From: Micromonospora sp. WMMD1102
GTDB taxonomy: Bacteria; Actinomycetota; Actinomycetes; Mycobacteriales; Micromonosporaceae
Assembly (NCBI RefSeq): GCF_029626265.1
Contig: NZ_JARUBN010000001.1
Coordinates: 8,001,001-8,065,000, forward strand
Length of the DNA stretch: 64,000 nucleotides
Reading direction: 5' to 3'
Shown here piece after piece: positions 1 through 8,098 of the stretch. Position numbers and translations under genes: made by a program. The notes beneath the pieces were generated by a model. That model had not been told where the DNA came from. It worked only from the letters and a program-made list of their open reading frames with translations, and made no database searches. Position 1 is the first letter of the stretch; each line of letters starts with the position of its first letter.

Positions 1-2274
1 CAGGTAGCCGGGGCCGCCGACCAGGTCCAGCACGCCGGCCAGCCCGGCGGCGTCCGACCGCCGCACCGGATGCTGCCGGGACAGCTCGGCGGCGAGCGCC
101 TCGGCCGCCTTGTTCCCCGGGTCCGAGGCGGTGATCACGAATTCGACGCTGCCGGCGGGATGGGCGGCCGCAAGTCCGCGTGCCGCGCCGGTCAGGATCG
201 CGGCCCCGGCCGGGTCCGGCCCGAGGATCGCCAGGTGCCGCCCCGGCGCCCGGTCGAGCCGCAGCGCCGCCGGGCGCGGTGACACGTCGACCAGCAGCCC
301 GACCGGCACGCCGACGGCTGGTATCGGGCTGTCGGCCGCAGGTGGACCGGAGGCTGGTGCCGGGGGTGGCGGTGGAGGCGGAAGCAGATAGCCAGTGAAG
401 ACGGCCGGGGCGGGGGTACCGGCGGGCCGGTCCGCCCAGAGCCGGTGCCGCAGGCCGCTGAGCGCGCCCGGGTCGGTGTGCGGATCAGGAAACCGGAGCG
501 TCCGCTCGTGCCCCCGGGTCGCGCCACGCGGCCCGCCCAGCCCACCGGCGGTGTTCACCACCGCCGTACCCAGCGGCAGGCCGGCGGCCGAGTCGTTCGC
601 CGGCTCCAGCACGTCGGTGCCGCCAGGCAGCGCAACCCGGACCGGGAACTGCCCTAGAAACGAGTCCCGGCGGGCGCGCAGTGGGGCCAGGGCCGGTGCC
701 GGACGCCCGCTCAGGATCAGGTGTACGCCGGCCGACCGCCCCCGCCGGGCCACCGACTCCAGCCGGGCCAGTGCCTCGGTACCGACCGCGTCCTCCTCGG
801 CCAGCAGCAGCGGATACTCGTCGAGCACGCAGACGATCCGGGGCGAGACCGTGCCGGCCGTGTCCCGGCGGTCAAGTTCGGCATCGAGTTCCCGGAGCAG
901 CGCGAGGCCGTACTCCCGGTCGGCCTGCATCCCGACGGCCCGGACGTGCGGCAACCACGGCCCACCCGGCGCGGCGCCGGCCACCCCGTCCGCCGGCACG
1001 AACTCGGTGAACGCCGTCCCGTCGGCGAAGTCGACCAGATAGAGCGCCAGCTCGTCGGGTCGGTAGCGGGTGCAGAGCCCGTAGAGGACGTTGACCAGGA
1101 AGGTGCTCTTGCCGGCACCGCCCCGGCCGCCGACCAGCCAGTGCGGGGTGCGTTCGTCGAAGCCGAGCTGCACGGTCCGGTCACCGTCGTGCCCGACCGG
1201 AGTGCTCAGCCCGTCGGCCGCCGACTCGGTCCAGAACCCGTCCGCCGGCTCCGGCAGCAGGTCGTCGAGGGTACGCCGGTAGTCGGCGTGGAACCTTGCG
1301 GCGAGGTCCCGGCAGACCCGGTCCAGCAGCGGCACCGGCGGGCAGTCGTCGAGGAAGACCGGTGCGTTCAGTCCGCTGCCCGGCAGGTGCGGCACCGGGG
1401 CACCGAACGAGGCGCCGGGCGGATCGCCGACCAGGGCGTACGGGTTGCGCATCGCGATCATGGTGGAGCGGGCCAGGGGTGCCTGGCTGGTCTCGGCGGT
1501 CAGCGGTGGCGGTGGCCAGCCGGCGACGACCAGGTGCAGCCCGGCCTCGGGACCCTCCCGGGCCAGTGCGCCGATCCGGGCCAGGTCGGCAGCCTCGGTC
1601 AGCTCCGGAAGCGAGCCGACCACCAGCAGCAGGGTCCGGTCGTGCCGGTGGTGGCGGGCGGTGCTCGGCCGGCTGGGGCGTACCCACTGCTCGGCCTCGG
1701 CCAGTAGGGCCCGCAGGCCGGTGCGGTCGGTGACCGGCGGCGGCATCAGGCCGGCGTCGGCGAGCGGGGCGAACGGCGCGAAGAGCTGTCCCGAGTCGGT
1801 GGCGTCGACGGCCCGCACCAGCAGTGAGCCGGCCGGGGCGGCGGCGAGCAGCCGCAGGAGCACGCAGCGCAGCATCCCGGCCACCCGGGGGTCCCGGCTG
1901 TCCGCGTCGACGGTGAGGTGGCCGGTGCCGAGCAGTGGCACCACCACCGGGAACCGGGCATCGTCCAGCGGTTGCGCGGTGCCGATCCGCACGAAGGCCG
2001 GCTGGGCGGGGCCGCCGAGCGGGGCGTCCTCGGACTGGGCGTCCAGCGGTGCGCCGAGCCAGCCCGGGGCGAGCTGGCTGGCCGCCGCGCGCAGCCGTTC
2101 GGCGAGCTCGTGCTGCTCCCGCTGGTCCGCCGGGGCCGGCCGGATCGCTTCCAGGGCGGTGGCCGCGGCGGCCGTGGTGGCGGCGGCCCGGCGGTGCAGT
2201 ACGGCCGCCGTGCCGGCGGCGGCCCGCCAGCGCAGCGTGGCGGCGTGCCCCGACGGTCCCCTCCAGGTGTCCAC
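1..2274 (-). CDS. FtsK/SpoIIIE-type ATPase domain protein (C-terminus outside window)
   Basis: The reading frame is open from a GTG at 2274 to the left window edge, giving at least 758 residues with no stop. The start is chosen because GAGGGAG lies about 8 bases upstream. A P-loop GGRGGAGKS sits at about residues 382-390 and a Walker B strand ending LDEY at about 483-487. The spacing and the 'ARRGRSAGVHLILSG' segment after it are typical of the FtsK/SpoIIIE motor fold. The N-terminal ~330 residues resemble a second, degenerate motor domain without an obvious P-loop. No membrane segment is seen in the visible part. It is clearly homologous to the HTH-fused ATPase at 4513-6669 (shared CTRY-PDEL, YL-DF and WLPHVR/WIPHVR segments). 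Family: ATP-driven DNA or protein translocases. The substrate is unknown; an EccC-like or conjugation role is possible but not shown. Confidence 0.8.
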   Translation of the reverse strand, partial: MDTWRGPSGHAATLRWRAAAGTAAVLHRRAAATTAAAATALEAIRPAPADQREQHELAERLRAAASQLAPGWLGAPLDAQSEDAPLGGPAQPAFVRIGTAQPLDDARFPVVVPLLGTGHLTVDADSRDPRVAGMLRCVLLRLLAAAPAGSLLVRAVDATDSGQLFAPFAPLADAGLMPPPVTDRTGLRALLAEAEQWVRPSRPSTARHHRHDRTLLLVVGSLPELTEAADLARIGALAREGPEAGLHLVVAGWPPPPLTAETSQAPLARSTMIAMRNPYALVGDPPGASFGAPVPHLPGSGLNAPVFLDDCPPVPLLDRVCRDLAARFHADYRRTLDDLLPEPADGFWTESAADGLSTPVGHDGDRTVQLGFDERTPHWLVGGRGGAGKSTFLVNVLYGLCTRYRPDELALYLVDFADGTAFTEFVPADGVAGAAPGGPWLPHVRAVGMQADREYGLALLRELDAELDRRDTAGTVSPRIVCVLDEYPLLLAEEDAVGTEALARLESVARRGRSAGVHLILSGRPAPALAPLRARRDSFLGQFPVRVALPGGTDVLEPANDSAAGLPLGTAVVNTAGGLGGPRGATRGHERTLRFPDPHTDPGALSGLRHRLWADRPAGTPAPAVFTGYLLPPPPPPPAPASGPPAADSPIPAVGVPVGLLVDVSPRPAALRLDRAPGRHLAILGPDPAGAAILTGAARGLAAAHPAGSVEFVITASDPGNKAAEALAAELSRQHPVRRSDAAGLAGVLDLVGGPGYL

Positions 2275-2375
2275 CGCACCAACTCCCTCGTCCTGGTCTG
2301 AGACGGTATCCCAGCTCGGCGGTATCTTCGCGGACCTGCGTGGACGGTCGTGGCACAGATAGTCGGCACAGCGGA

Positions 2376-2405
2376 TGGTAACCGGTTGCTCCCTTTTGGT
2401 TACCA
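2376..2405. promoter_or_regulatory. Inverted repeat in a divergent intergenic region
   Basis: TGGTAACC (2376-2383) and GGTTACCA (2398-2405) form an 8-base perfect inverted repeat separated by 14 bases. It lies in the 184-base gap between the divergent genes starting at 2274 (minus) and 2459 (plus). The centre is pyrimidine-rich and AT-richer than its surroundings. The position fits an operator controlling one or both promoters; no binding protein can be named. Confidence 0.3.
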
Positions 2406-2458
2406 ATCTGGAATTCGCGCCCGTTGGGTACGCAGACGCCAGCGGCTAGCCTCAAGGG

Positions 2459-3025
2459 GTGGAATCAGTGCACCCTCCGACCGATTCCCAGGTGTCCCGG
2501 GTACCCACCCAGCGGACCCCGCCCGAGCACGCCGAGACTCCGCCGGTCGCACCCGCACCGGCACCACGCCGCCGGCGGCTGGGCCTGGTGCTGGCGGTGG
2601 TCGGCGGCGCACTGGCGCTGGTCTGCCTGGCCGGCGCCGCCATCGCGTACGTCGCCTACGACAGGTTCACCGCACCCGACCGGAGCGCCCCGGACGTGCT
2701 TGTGGACAACTACCTGCGGGCCTTCCTGGTCGACGAGAACGACGTACTGGCCGGGGAGTTCGAGTGCGCCGACGCCGCCGGGCTCGCCCCGCTGCGGCAG
2801 CTCCGCGCCGACCTGACGGCCCGGGAGAAGCAGTTCCAGATCACCTTCGTCGTCAAGTGGGGGCCGCTGGACATGCGGGTCCAGGGCGAGCGGGCCGACG
2901 TCTCGGTCCAGCTGGTCATCTCGTACCTGGTGGACAACCTCTCCCAGACCGAACACCAGCGGTGGCGCTTCGGCGTCGTGCAGGACGACGGCTGGCGGGT
3001 CTGCACGGCCGACCCGGTGAGTTGA
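2459..3025 (+). CDS. Hypothetical single-pass membrane protein with extracytoplasmic C-terminal domain
   Basis: The 188-residue protein has a Pro/Ala-rich cytoplasmic N-terminus ending in an RRRR positive cluster, one transmembrane helix (about residues 41-66), then a ~110-residue soluble domain. That C-terminal domain (YLRAFLVDEND ... GWRVCTADPVS) resembles the NTF2-like membrane-anchored domains common in actinobacteria, but no family can be assigned with confidence. Two GTG codons, 2459 and 2468, are possible starts; neither has a clearly better ribosome binding site. It diverges from the FtsK-like gene. Function unknown. Confidence 0.65.
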   Translation: MESVHPPTDSQVSRVPTQRTPPEHAETPPVAPAPAPRRRRLGLVLAVVGGALALVCLAGAAIAYVAYDRFTAPDRSAPDVLVDNYLRAFLVDENDVLAGEFECADAAGLAPLRQLRADLTAREKQFQITFVVKWGPLDMRVQGERADVSVQLVISYLVDNLSQTEHQRWRFGVVQDDGWRVCTADPVS

Positions 3026-3070
3026 GCGCACACCGGCCGCGCACCCGGTCCTTCGGCCCGGGACGCCCGG

Positions 3071-3700
3071 TCACTCGATCCAGAGCAGGTGCACCGGCAC
3101 CTCCAGCGTGGTCGGCGGACGGCCGCTCCACGCCCAGCGGTACCAGTCGAGTTCGGCAGTGACGCGTACGCAGATGTCCCCGTCGTCGCTGGTGTAGACC
3201 TCGGTGACCGCCCGCAGGTCGCGCCGCTCGACGGAGTCGGAGACCTGCACCACCCGGCGGCCGGCGACGGCGTCCGCCTCGACCACCGGCACCGGAGCCC
3301 GGTGCGTCGGCGCGTCCAGCGACACCAGCCGGGAGATCACGTCCGGCCGGGCGGGGCGGGGGATCGGCGGGGTGGTGGCGTCCCAGACCGAGGGCTCGCC
3401 GAGGGTCTCCACCCAGACCCGGTCCGCCGGCACCAGCGGGGCGAAGACCTCGATCTGCTCCGCCTCGGCCCGGTACCACTCGTGCTCGGCCAGCACCGGC
3501 ACGTACGTCCGGCTGCCCTGTACCACCCGCTCGTCCGCGCGCAGGTCGCCCCGCCAGCCGAGCCCGGGGAGCCCGACCAGTACCCGGCGGCCCCGCAGGT
3601 CCGTCCGGCCGGCAGCGGCGGCGATCACGACCGGCCGGGGCGGCACGGGAGCCCAGTCGGGCTGGCCGGCGAACGGATCGGGAAGGGGATCGTGGCTCAC
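3071..3700 (-). CDS. Hypothetical soluble protein
   Basis: The 209-residue protein has no signal peptide or membrane helix. It is rich in Trp, Arg, Asp and Val, with repeated aromatic-acidic strands such as EHEWYRAEAEQIEVF and ELDWYRWAWSG suggesting a beta-rich fold. GTG and ATG codons offer alternative starts; the ATG at 3700 was kept because it gives the full open frame. It is convergent with the membrane protein gene ending at 3025. I do not recognise a family. Confidence 0.6.
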   Translation of the reverse strand: MSHDPLPDPFAGQPDWAPVPPRPVVIAAAAGRTDLRGRRVLVGLPGLGWRGDLRADERVVQGSRTYVPVLAEHEWYRAEAEQIEVFAPLVPADRVWVETLGEPSVWDATTPPIPRPARPDVISRLVSLDAPTHRAPVPVVEADAVAGRRVVQVSDSVERRDLRAVTEVYTSDDGDICVRVTAELDWYRWAWSGRPPTTLEVPVHLLWIE

Positions 3701-3813
3701 GGATCGCTCGACCTACCTGTGGCTGCTCGACGGAACGCGCTCGGCGCCTGACACCGCCATTCTCCAGGCTCTCGCTTCGACGGCAACACAGTGCGTGACG
3801 GTAGCCGACCGGA

Positions 3814-3987
3814 TCAGTCCAGGCCGTGCTCTCTTGGGGCGGTGTCGAGCACCCAGGCGAGCGGCATCTTCGCCGCCGCCTGGTAGTGGTTGCCATCGAG
3901 CCGGTACATGGTGACGGTCTGGCCGGGATCCTGGCCTGCGTTCCGCAGCTTCGCGTCGATATAGTCGGCTCGCGGGATTGAACCTGC
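3814..3987 (-). pseudogene. C-terminal gene remnant, possibly Uma2-like
   Basis: Reading leftwards, a frame of about 57 codons ends at a TGA at 3814. It has protein-like composition and includes ADYIDAKL, TVTMYRLDGNHY and WVLDTAPREHGLD. An in-frame TGA lies just upstream, and no start codon precedes the conserved-looking part. The TVTxYRLDGxxY segment recalls the C-terminus of Uma2/DUF820 putative nucleases common in actinobacteria, but this is recognition from memory. Nothing else is evident in the rest of 3701-4085. Confidence 0.35.
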
Positions 3988-4085
3988 AGGTCAGCGGGTT
4001 GCGGCCTGGCGGAAACCGGGAAAACCTCTAGTGACACGTTTGCCTGTGGATATCTTCGTCTAGCTGTGGATCTATCGGTCGAGCC

Positions 4086-4327
4086 CTAGTCGGTGTACGG
4101 TCTGGGCCGTGTACGTGAAGGCGTCGACGCGTAAGACCCGCAGCGGGCCGCCTGATCGTCGACCAGATCCGCGACCGCCTTCCGCGCGGCCCGCTTCGCG
4201 GCTTCCTCATCGAGTACCGGGCCGGCCAGGGGCAGCCTCGGCCCGTCAGCGGCGATCCGTTCCCGCAACCCCCCCAGCTCGTCAGACTGACGTACCGGCT
4301 ACGGACGATCTCATCGGCCACGGTCAT
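4086..4327 (-). pseudogene. Small gene split by a frameshift in a seven-base G run
   Basis: On the minus strand an ATG at 4327 begins MTVADEIVRSRYVSLTSWGG, then meets a run of seven G (C at 4269-4275 on the plus strand). As written the frame becomes low-complexity. One extra G, or two fewer, would join it to the frame LRERIAADGPRLPLAG ... DEEAAKRAARKAVADLVDD, ending at 4086 for a product of about 80 residues. No Shine-Dalgarno is visible. A TACGCT hexamer (4334-4339) lies 6 bases upstream of the ATG, the position expected for the -10 box of a leaderless mRNA. It could be a true pseudogene, a length-variable homopolymer or a sequencing error. No family recognised. The 185 bases from 4328 to 4512 show no other gene. 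Confidence 0.4.
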
Positions 4328-4512
4328 CGTGCCAGCGTAACGAGCCGTGCCCGGATCGCGCTCGTCAGGCCGAGAGCAACTGGCTGGCTGCGCGGGATTG
4401 TCGGCTTGGTAAATCGGGAGGCTCGGACGGAGACCTTATCCGTGAATCCACGAACGACTGACAGCTTCTCTGTTAATGTGGGTGTCCGTATGCAGAACGG
4501 CCGCGTCGTTCA

Positions 4513-6669
4513 TCAGACCGCGTAAGGCACGACCGTCTGGTATGGCGGGTTGTGCTCAAGGTCGATGAGCAGAACGCGGTTCCGTCGCGGAGGATCCGGC
4601 TCTATAAATACCTTATTCGGAGTCAAAGGTAGATCGGACACGGTTGCGCCGACCAGCACCGTCGCGGTGATCAATTCGGACTGGCTGGCCATGCGAAATA
4701 GCCTACGATAATGGCTTGCTCGCCGCCACCAACCGATCACGTGAATTCCCCGGAGTGGGCCTCGGTCGAGGATTTGGAGAAGGTTGTTCGACACGGCTCG
4801 CTCTTCCTCGGACGCCGGGCTTCCGCTGTCCGCAAGCGTGTCTAACGGAAATAGCACGAGGAAGTGGGGCAGCGGATCGCCGAAGGCAAGATTCAGGACG
4901 CCGCCAAGGTCACGTTGACCGTACACGTCGAAATCCCGCCGGCCGGCGTCTCGCCGGAGCCGCATGGCGTCATGGTGCGCAGCGTCGTCCAGGCCGACCA
5001 GGGTGAACCTTGCTTCTCCGGGGGCAAACTGCCGCGCCAGCGTCGTGACCGCCGCGCAGATTACTGCGTGCGCCAGGTCGTCACGGTTGCCAACGAGGGC
5101 GAGGTTGCGGCCCGCCCGCCGTTCGAAACGAACGAAGGCGGGGCGGTCTAGCACGTCGATCGCGTGGCCGACAGCGGCTACTGGGGCAACCCGCGATCCC
5201 GGCTGGAGCAGACCTAAGGTGGGGACGTTACCGAGCTTCGGCGCAACGTCTCCATCGAAGATTACTGGTGGTTCGCTTTCCGGAGACCGCATCTCCCAGA
5301 GACGGCGACGCAATTCGGCCCAGTCGTCTGGATTGTCCGCGAGCGGCACCCGGACGATCCGGTTGGCGTCGCGACTGCCAGAATCGGGATTGACCACGGC
5401 GTGGTTCAGCGGAATTTCGTCGGCTGCGCCGTTCCTCTCGGCGAGCACTCGACGTGCTCGGGGCAACGCCACCCGTAGGCCAAATTGGGCCACGAGGCCC
5501 GGCCGGCCCCAAAGTACCTCGACGCCCGTGACCTCCTGACTGGCGAGGATGAGGTGAATACCCATGGCACGTCCACGCCGGGCTAGATCCTCGAGGAGTT
5601 TGGCGCATTCCGTGGCAACGCTGTGCCGCCCAGCCAGCATCCACTGAAATTCGTCCACCACGGCGAGCGTCCGTGGCCAGTGGCCATCTCGATCCCGTCG
5701 ACGCAATTCTTCGATAGTGGTTGAGTGGTGCCGCCGCGCTGCCGCTGCTCGTCGCCGCAACTCCCACGACAGATGCTGAAGCAAGGCGAGACCGAACTCC
5801 GGGTCGGAGTTTATGTTGACGCCGACCAGCCGGACATGAGGGATCCACGGCTCACGATGCACGTCAGGCGCGAACCAGTTGAAAGAGACACCCTCCTTGA
5901 AATCTAGCAGGTAGATTTCGAGTTCGTCCGGCGAGTAACGCGTACACACCCCGGCCAGCAAGGCGAAGATGAAGTTTGTCTTCCCGGAGCCGCTCGGGCC
6001 GACGATCAGGCCGTGCGGTGGTCGATCGCCCAGTTCGATTTTGACTGACGCCCGGAGCGGATCGAGACCGACGGTTGCGACCAGCCCGGTCGCCGACGAT
6101 TCCTTCCACCACTCGCCCGCTATCAGGTCGGCAAATTCGAGCGTTTCCGGGACAGGTAACTGCCCGCTCCATGTTTGCTGCCTTGGATCAATCCGATCCA
6201 GGTTCCATTGGACCTCGGCGAGTTTAGCGCTCATCTGTGCCAGTTCCCGCCGCAAATGATCGATCAACTGGATAACCGGATGATGCTGCTCGTCAGCCGC
6301 TGCGGAAGGCCGCTCGACCGGCGGGCGCGACCGGCGGTCGAGGGCCGGTTGCGGCGAGCTGGCTCGTCGCGCGTAATAGATCGGGGCCAGCCGCGTCCAA
6401 GCTCGCTCCCATTCAAGGTACTCATCGAGCCCGACTCCGCAACATGTCAGGAACGTTGTCAAGAAGTTCTTTCGAGGAAGGACGTGACCGCCGAGGACCT
6501 GACCGATCATGGTCTTGGACAGCGACTGGCCGTTGCGCAACGCCAACGCGCTCAGAGAGCGATAAGACGGTCGATCCGCCATGATCCACAATCGGGTCAG
6601 GCACTTCGCGAAGTCTTCTTTGTCGGAAACGGCATTGAGAGCAGCACGGAGTTCATCGGTCATCTCCAC
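4513..6669 (-). CDS. XRE-like HTH fused to FtsK/SpoIIIE ATPase
   Basis: The 718-residue protein has a helix-turn-helix-like N-terminus (about residues 33-75: SYRSLSALALRNGQSLSK ... VLGGHVLPRKNF). A likely coiled coil follows (about 134-165), then an FtsK/SpoIIIE motor with P-loop GPSGSGKT at 224-231 and Walker B LAVVDEF at 335-341. A ~250-residue C-terminal region resembles a second, degenerate motor or accessory lobe. No membrane helices are evident, unlike FtsK or EccC. The core closely resembles the gene at 1-2274. Codon use is visibly less GC-biased than its neighbours (AAT, AAA, GAT, TTT frequent), suggesting acquisition. A small two-helix membrane protein is divergently encoded at 6853. 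Inference: a DNA-binding or regulated translocase of a mobile or conflict system; actual role unknown. Confidence 0.8.
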   Translation of the reverse strand: MEMTDELRAALNAVSDKEDFAKCLTRLWIMADRPSYRSLSALALRNGQSLSKTMIGQVLGGHVLPRKNFLTTFLTCCGVGLDEYLEWERAWTRLAPIYYARRASSPQPALDRRSRPPVERPSAAADEQHHPVIQLIDHLRRELAQMSAKLAEVQWNLDRIDPRQQTWSGQLPVPETLEFADLIAGEWWKESSATGLVATVGLDPLRASVKIELGDRPPHGLIVGPSGSGKTNFIFALLAGVCTRYSPDELEIYLLDFKEGVSFNWFAPDVHREPWIPHVRLVGVNINSDPEFGLALLQHLSWELRRRAAAARRHHSTTIEELRRRDRDGHWPRTLAVVDEFQWMLAGRHSVATECAKLLEDLARRGRAMGIHLILASQEVTGVEVLWGRPGLVAQFGLRVALPRARRVLAERNGAADEIPLNHAVVNPDSGSRDANRIVRVPLADNPDDWAELRRRLWEMRSPESEPPVIFDGDVAPKLGNVPTLGLLQPGSRVAPVAAVGHAIDVLDRPAFVRFERRAGRNLALVGNRDDLAHAVICAAVTTLARQFAPGEARFTLVGLDDAAHHDAMRLRRDAGRRDFDVYGQRDLGGVLNLAFGDPLPHFLVLFPLDTLADSGSPASEEERAVSNNLLQILDRGPLRGIHVIGWWRRASHYRRLFRMASQSELITATVLVGATVSDLPLTPNKVFIEPDPPRRNRVLLIDLEHNPPYQTVVPYAV

Positions 6670-6852
6670 CAGGCGAGGTTATCCAACACCCGCCGAACTC
6701 TCAACGTCGTCCTGCACTGTCCCTAGCTGTCCCGGAGCGTCCACCGACAGTTTTTTGTTGTCCCGTTCCGCACCTTTCCAGGCCTTTGCGCTGGCGCCAC
6801 CGCTGGGATCTGCGATTTGATCCTCGCAGCGACGAGCCTGGAGGAGGGCAAC

Positions 6853-7047
6853 ATGACATCGCCGTTGACGCTAATCTGGATCGCAATTTTCATCATCACT
6901 GCCGCCTTCTTGGGTACCGTAGCCGGCGCACTGGCCTGGCTAGACCAGCGCAGGTTGGCGCATGCCGTCCTGGTCGGCGGTGGCGCGGCCGGCGGTCTAC
7001 TCGCGGTCGCAATCGCTGCGGCCGCTCTTCTGGTCGGTCTCGATTGA
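6853..7047 (+). CDS. Small two-helix membrane protein
   Basis: ATG at 6853 is preceded by GGAGGAGGG at a good distance, fixing the start. The 64-residue product consists of two hydrophobic helices (about residues 5-26 and 38-60) joined by a short charged loop, WLDQRRLAHA. It is divergent from the HTH-FtsK gene with about 180 bases between starts, so shared regulation is plausible. No family recognised. The 210 bases after it (7048-7257) hold no gene I can support. Confidence 0.6.
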   Translation: MTSPLTLIWIAIFIITAAFLGTVAGALAWLDQRRLAHAVLVGGGAAGGLLAVAIAAAALLVGLD

Positions 7048-7257
7048 TGCTTCATTACTGAGGTCAATGCTGATTATGAGCAGCTACGCTGCGTGCAACG
7101 CCTCTACAGAGAATGATCATTCGCACTGTTCTCGGCACGACCGGACGTTCTCCCATTTGGGCGTACCAGCATTGAAGGCTACCGAGGGTGACGGATGCTC
7201 CGGCGCGGGCGCGCACGATCAGCGGCAGATCGGAGGTTGGCCGAGCGCTCCTCAGGG

Positions 7258-7812
7258 TTACTGCTCGGCGTCGGGAAAGGTGACCTGGAACAGCAGGTGG
7301 TCCTGCCATCGGCCGGCGATCTTGAGGTACTCCGGTGCTCGGCCGTATTGTACGAAGCCGTTCTTGATCAGAACCCGCTGGGACGCTTCGTTGTCAACCA
7401 GGGTTTCCGCCTGGAGTCGATGCAGGCCAAGTTGGTCAGAGGCGGTCCGCTTGGCGGCAGCCACCGCTGCGGAGGCAAATCCCTGACCATTGCGGTCCTG
7501 AGAGATCCAGTAGCCGATGCTCGCGGACTGGAACGCCCCTCGAATGATGCTGCTGATGTTCAGCGTGCCGACGAGATCTCCGGTCCTGTCGACTATGACC
7601 ATCGGCAGCGCGGTGCCGTTCTCCGCCGCTTGGAGGCTCGCGAGGGCGGCGTGCTCCTGTCCCTCGTCTGTGAAGTGCTCCTCCGGGCGCAGCGGACTCG
7701 CCGGCGCCAGGAATTCTCGGTTGGCCCGGGTGAGTTGGGCGAGTGCCGGAATGTCCTTGCGCTCCAAGGGACGCAGGAGCGAGCGAGCCGCTGTGAGCGC
7801 TTCCACCACCAT
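7258..7812 (-). CDS. GNAT N-acetyltransferase, RimJ/RimL type
   Basis: The 184-residue protein matches the length and pattern of ribosomal-protein-alanine acetyltransferase-like enzymes. These transfer acetyl from acetyl-CoA to an N-terminal amine or small substrate. Visible features are a start of SLLRPLERKDIPAL, a mid-domain VGTLNISSI strand, the acetyl-CoA loop NGQGFASAAV (motif A), and the C-terminal HRLQAETLVDNEASQRVLIKNGF typical of RimJ/RimL. The substrate cannot be inferred. It sits between an accessory region and the secretion-like operon, transcribed in the same direction as the latter but separated by about 160 bases from the small ORF at 7970. Confidence 0.85.
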   Translation of the reverse strand: MVVEALTAARSLLRPLERKDIPALAQLTRANREFLAPASPLRPEEHFTDEGQEHAALASLQAAENGTALPMVIVDRTGDLVGTLNISSIIRGAFQSASIGYWISQDRNGQGFASAAVAAAKRTASDQLGLHRLQAETLVDNEASQRVLIKNGFVQYGRAPEYLKIAGRWQDHLLFQVTFPDAEQ

Positions 7813-7969
7813 GCCACCTCAACCTGTTCTACACGTGCGTTCACGATGCATGATGCCAAGGGGACTTCCAGTTCCCTAATTCGGCGTGATCGGATGCACT
7901 CACTTCGGCATGAGCGGAAGCCGAAACTCCTCCTCGCCGAGGCGCCGCGGCTGTGGCGTTCAAAGCTGG

Positions 7970-8098
7970 TTAGTGCTTCTTCCGCTTGCCATCGCGTCCA
8001 GCACGGCCGCCGCCGCCAACATCTGACGCCTCGGCCGGCCCCCAAGCGTCACCGCAATCTAGGACGCTTGCAGTCGTCGCACGTTGCATCTGATGCAT
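7970..8098 (-). CDS. 42-residue basic-tailed small protein, coupled to the wall hydrolase gene
   Basis: The stop TGA of the hydrolase gene (8098-8100) overlaps an ATG at 8098 in the arrangement TGATG, the classical signature of translational coupling. The downstream frame runs 42 codons to TAA at 7970. It ends in a glycine stretch and a strongly basic tail, GRAGRDGKRKKH. The coupling and the non-random composition support a real small gene. No homologue recognised; it could alternatively be a chance frame. The interval 7813-7969 shows nothing else. Confidence 0.4.
   Translation of the reverse strand: MHQMQRATTASVLDCGDAWGPAEASDVGGGGRAGRDGKRKKH

Noticed and set aside
3969..3982. Minus-strand TTCAATCCCGCGAG resembling a tRNA T-loop/3' end, with a direct repeat CGCGGGATTG at 3971-3980 and 4391-4400
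   Set aside because: The flanking bases cannot form a T stem or acceptor stem. A 10-base direct repeat is too short to claim att sites, though it does flank the two gene remnants.
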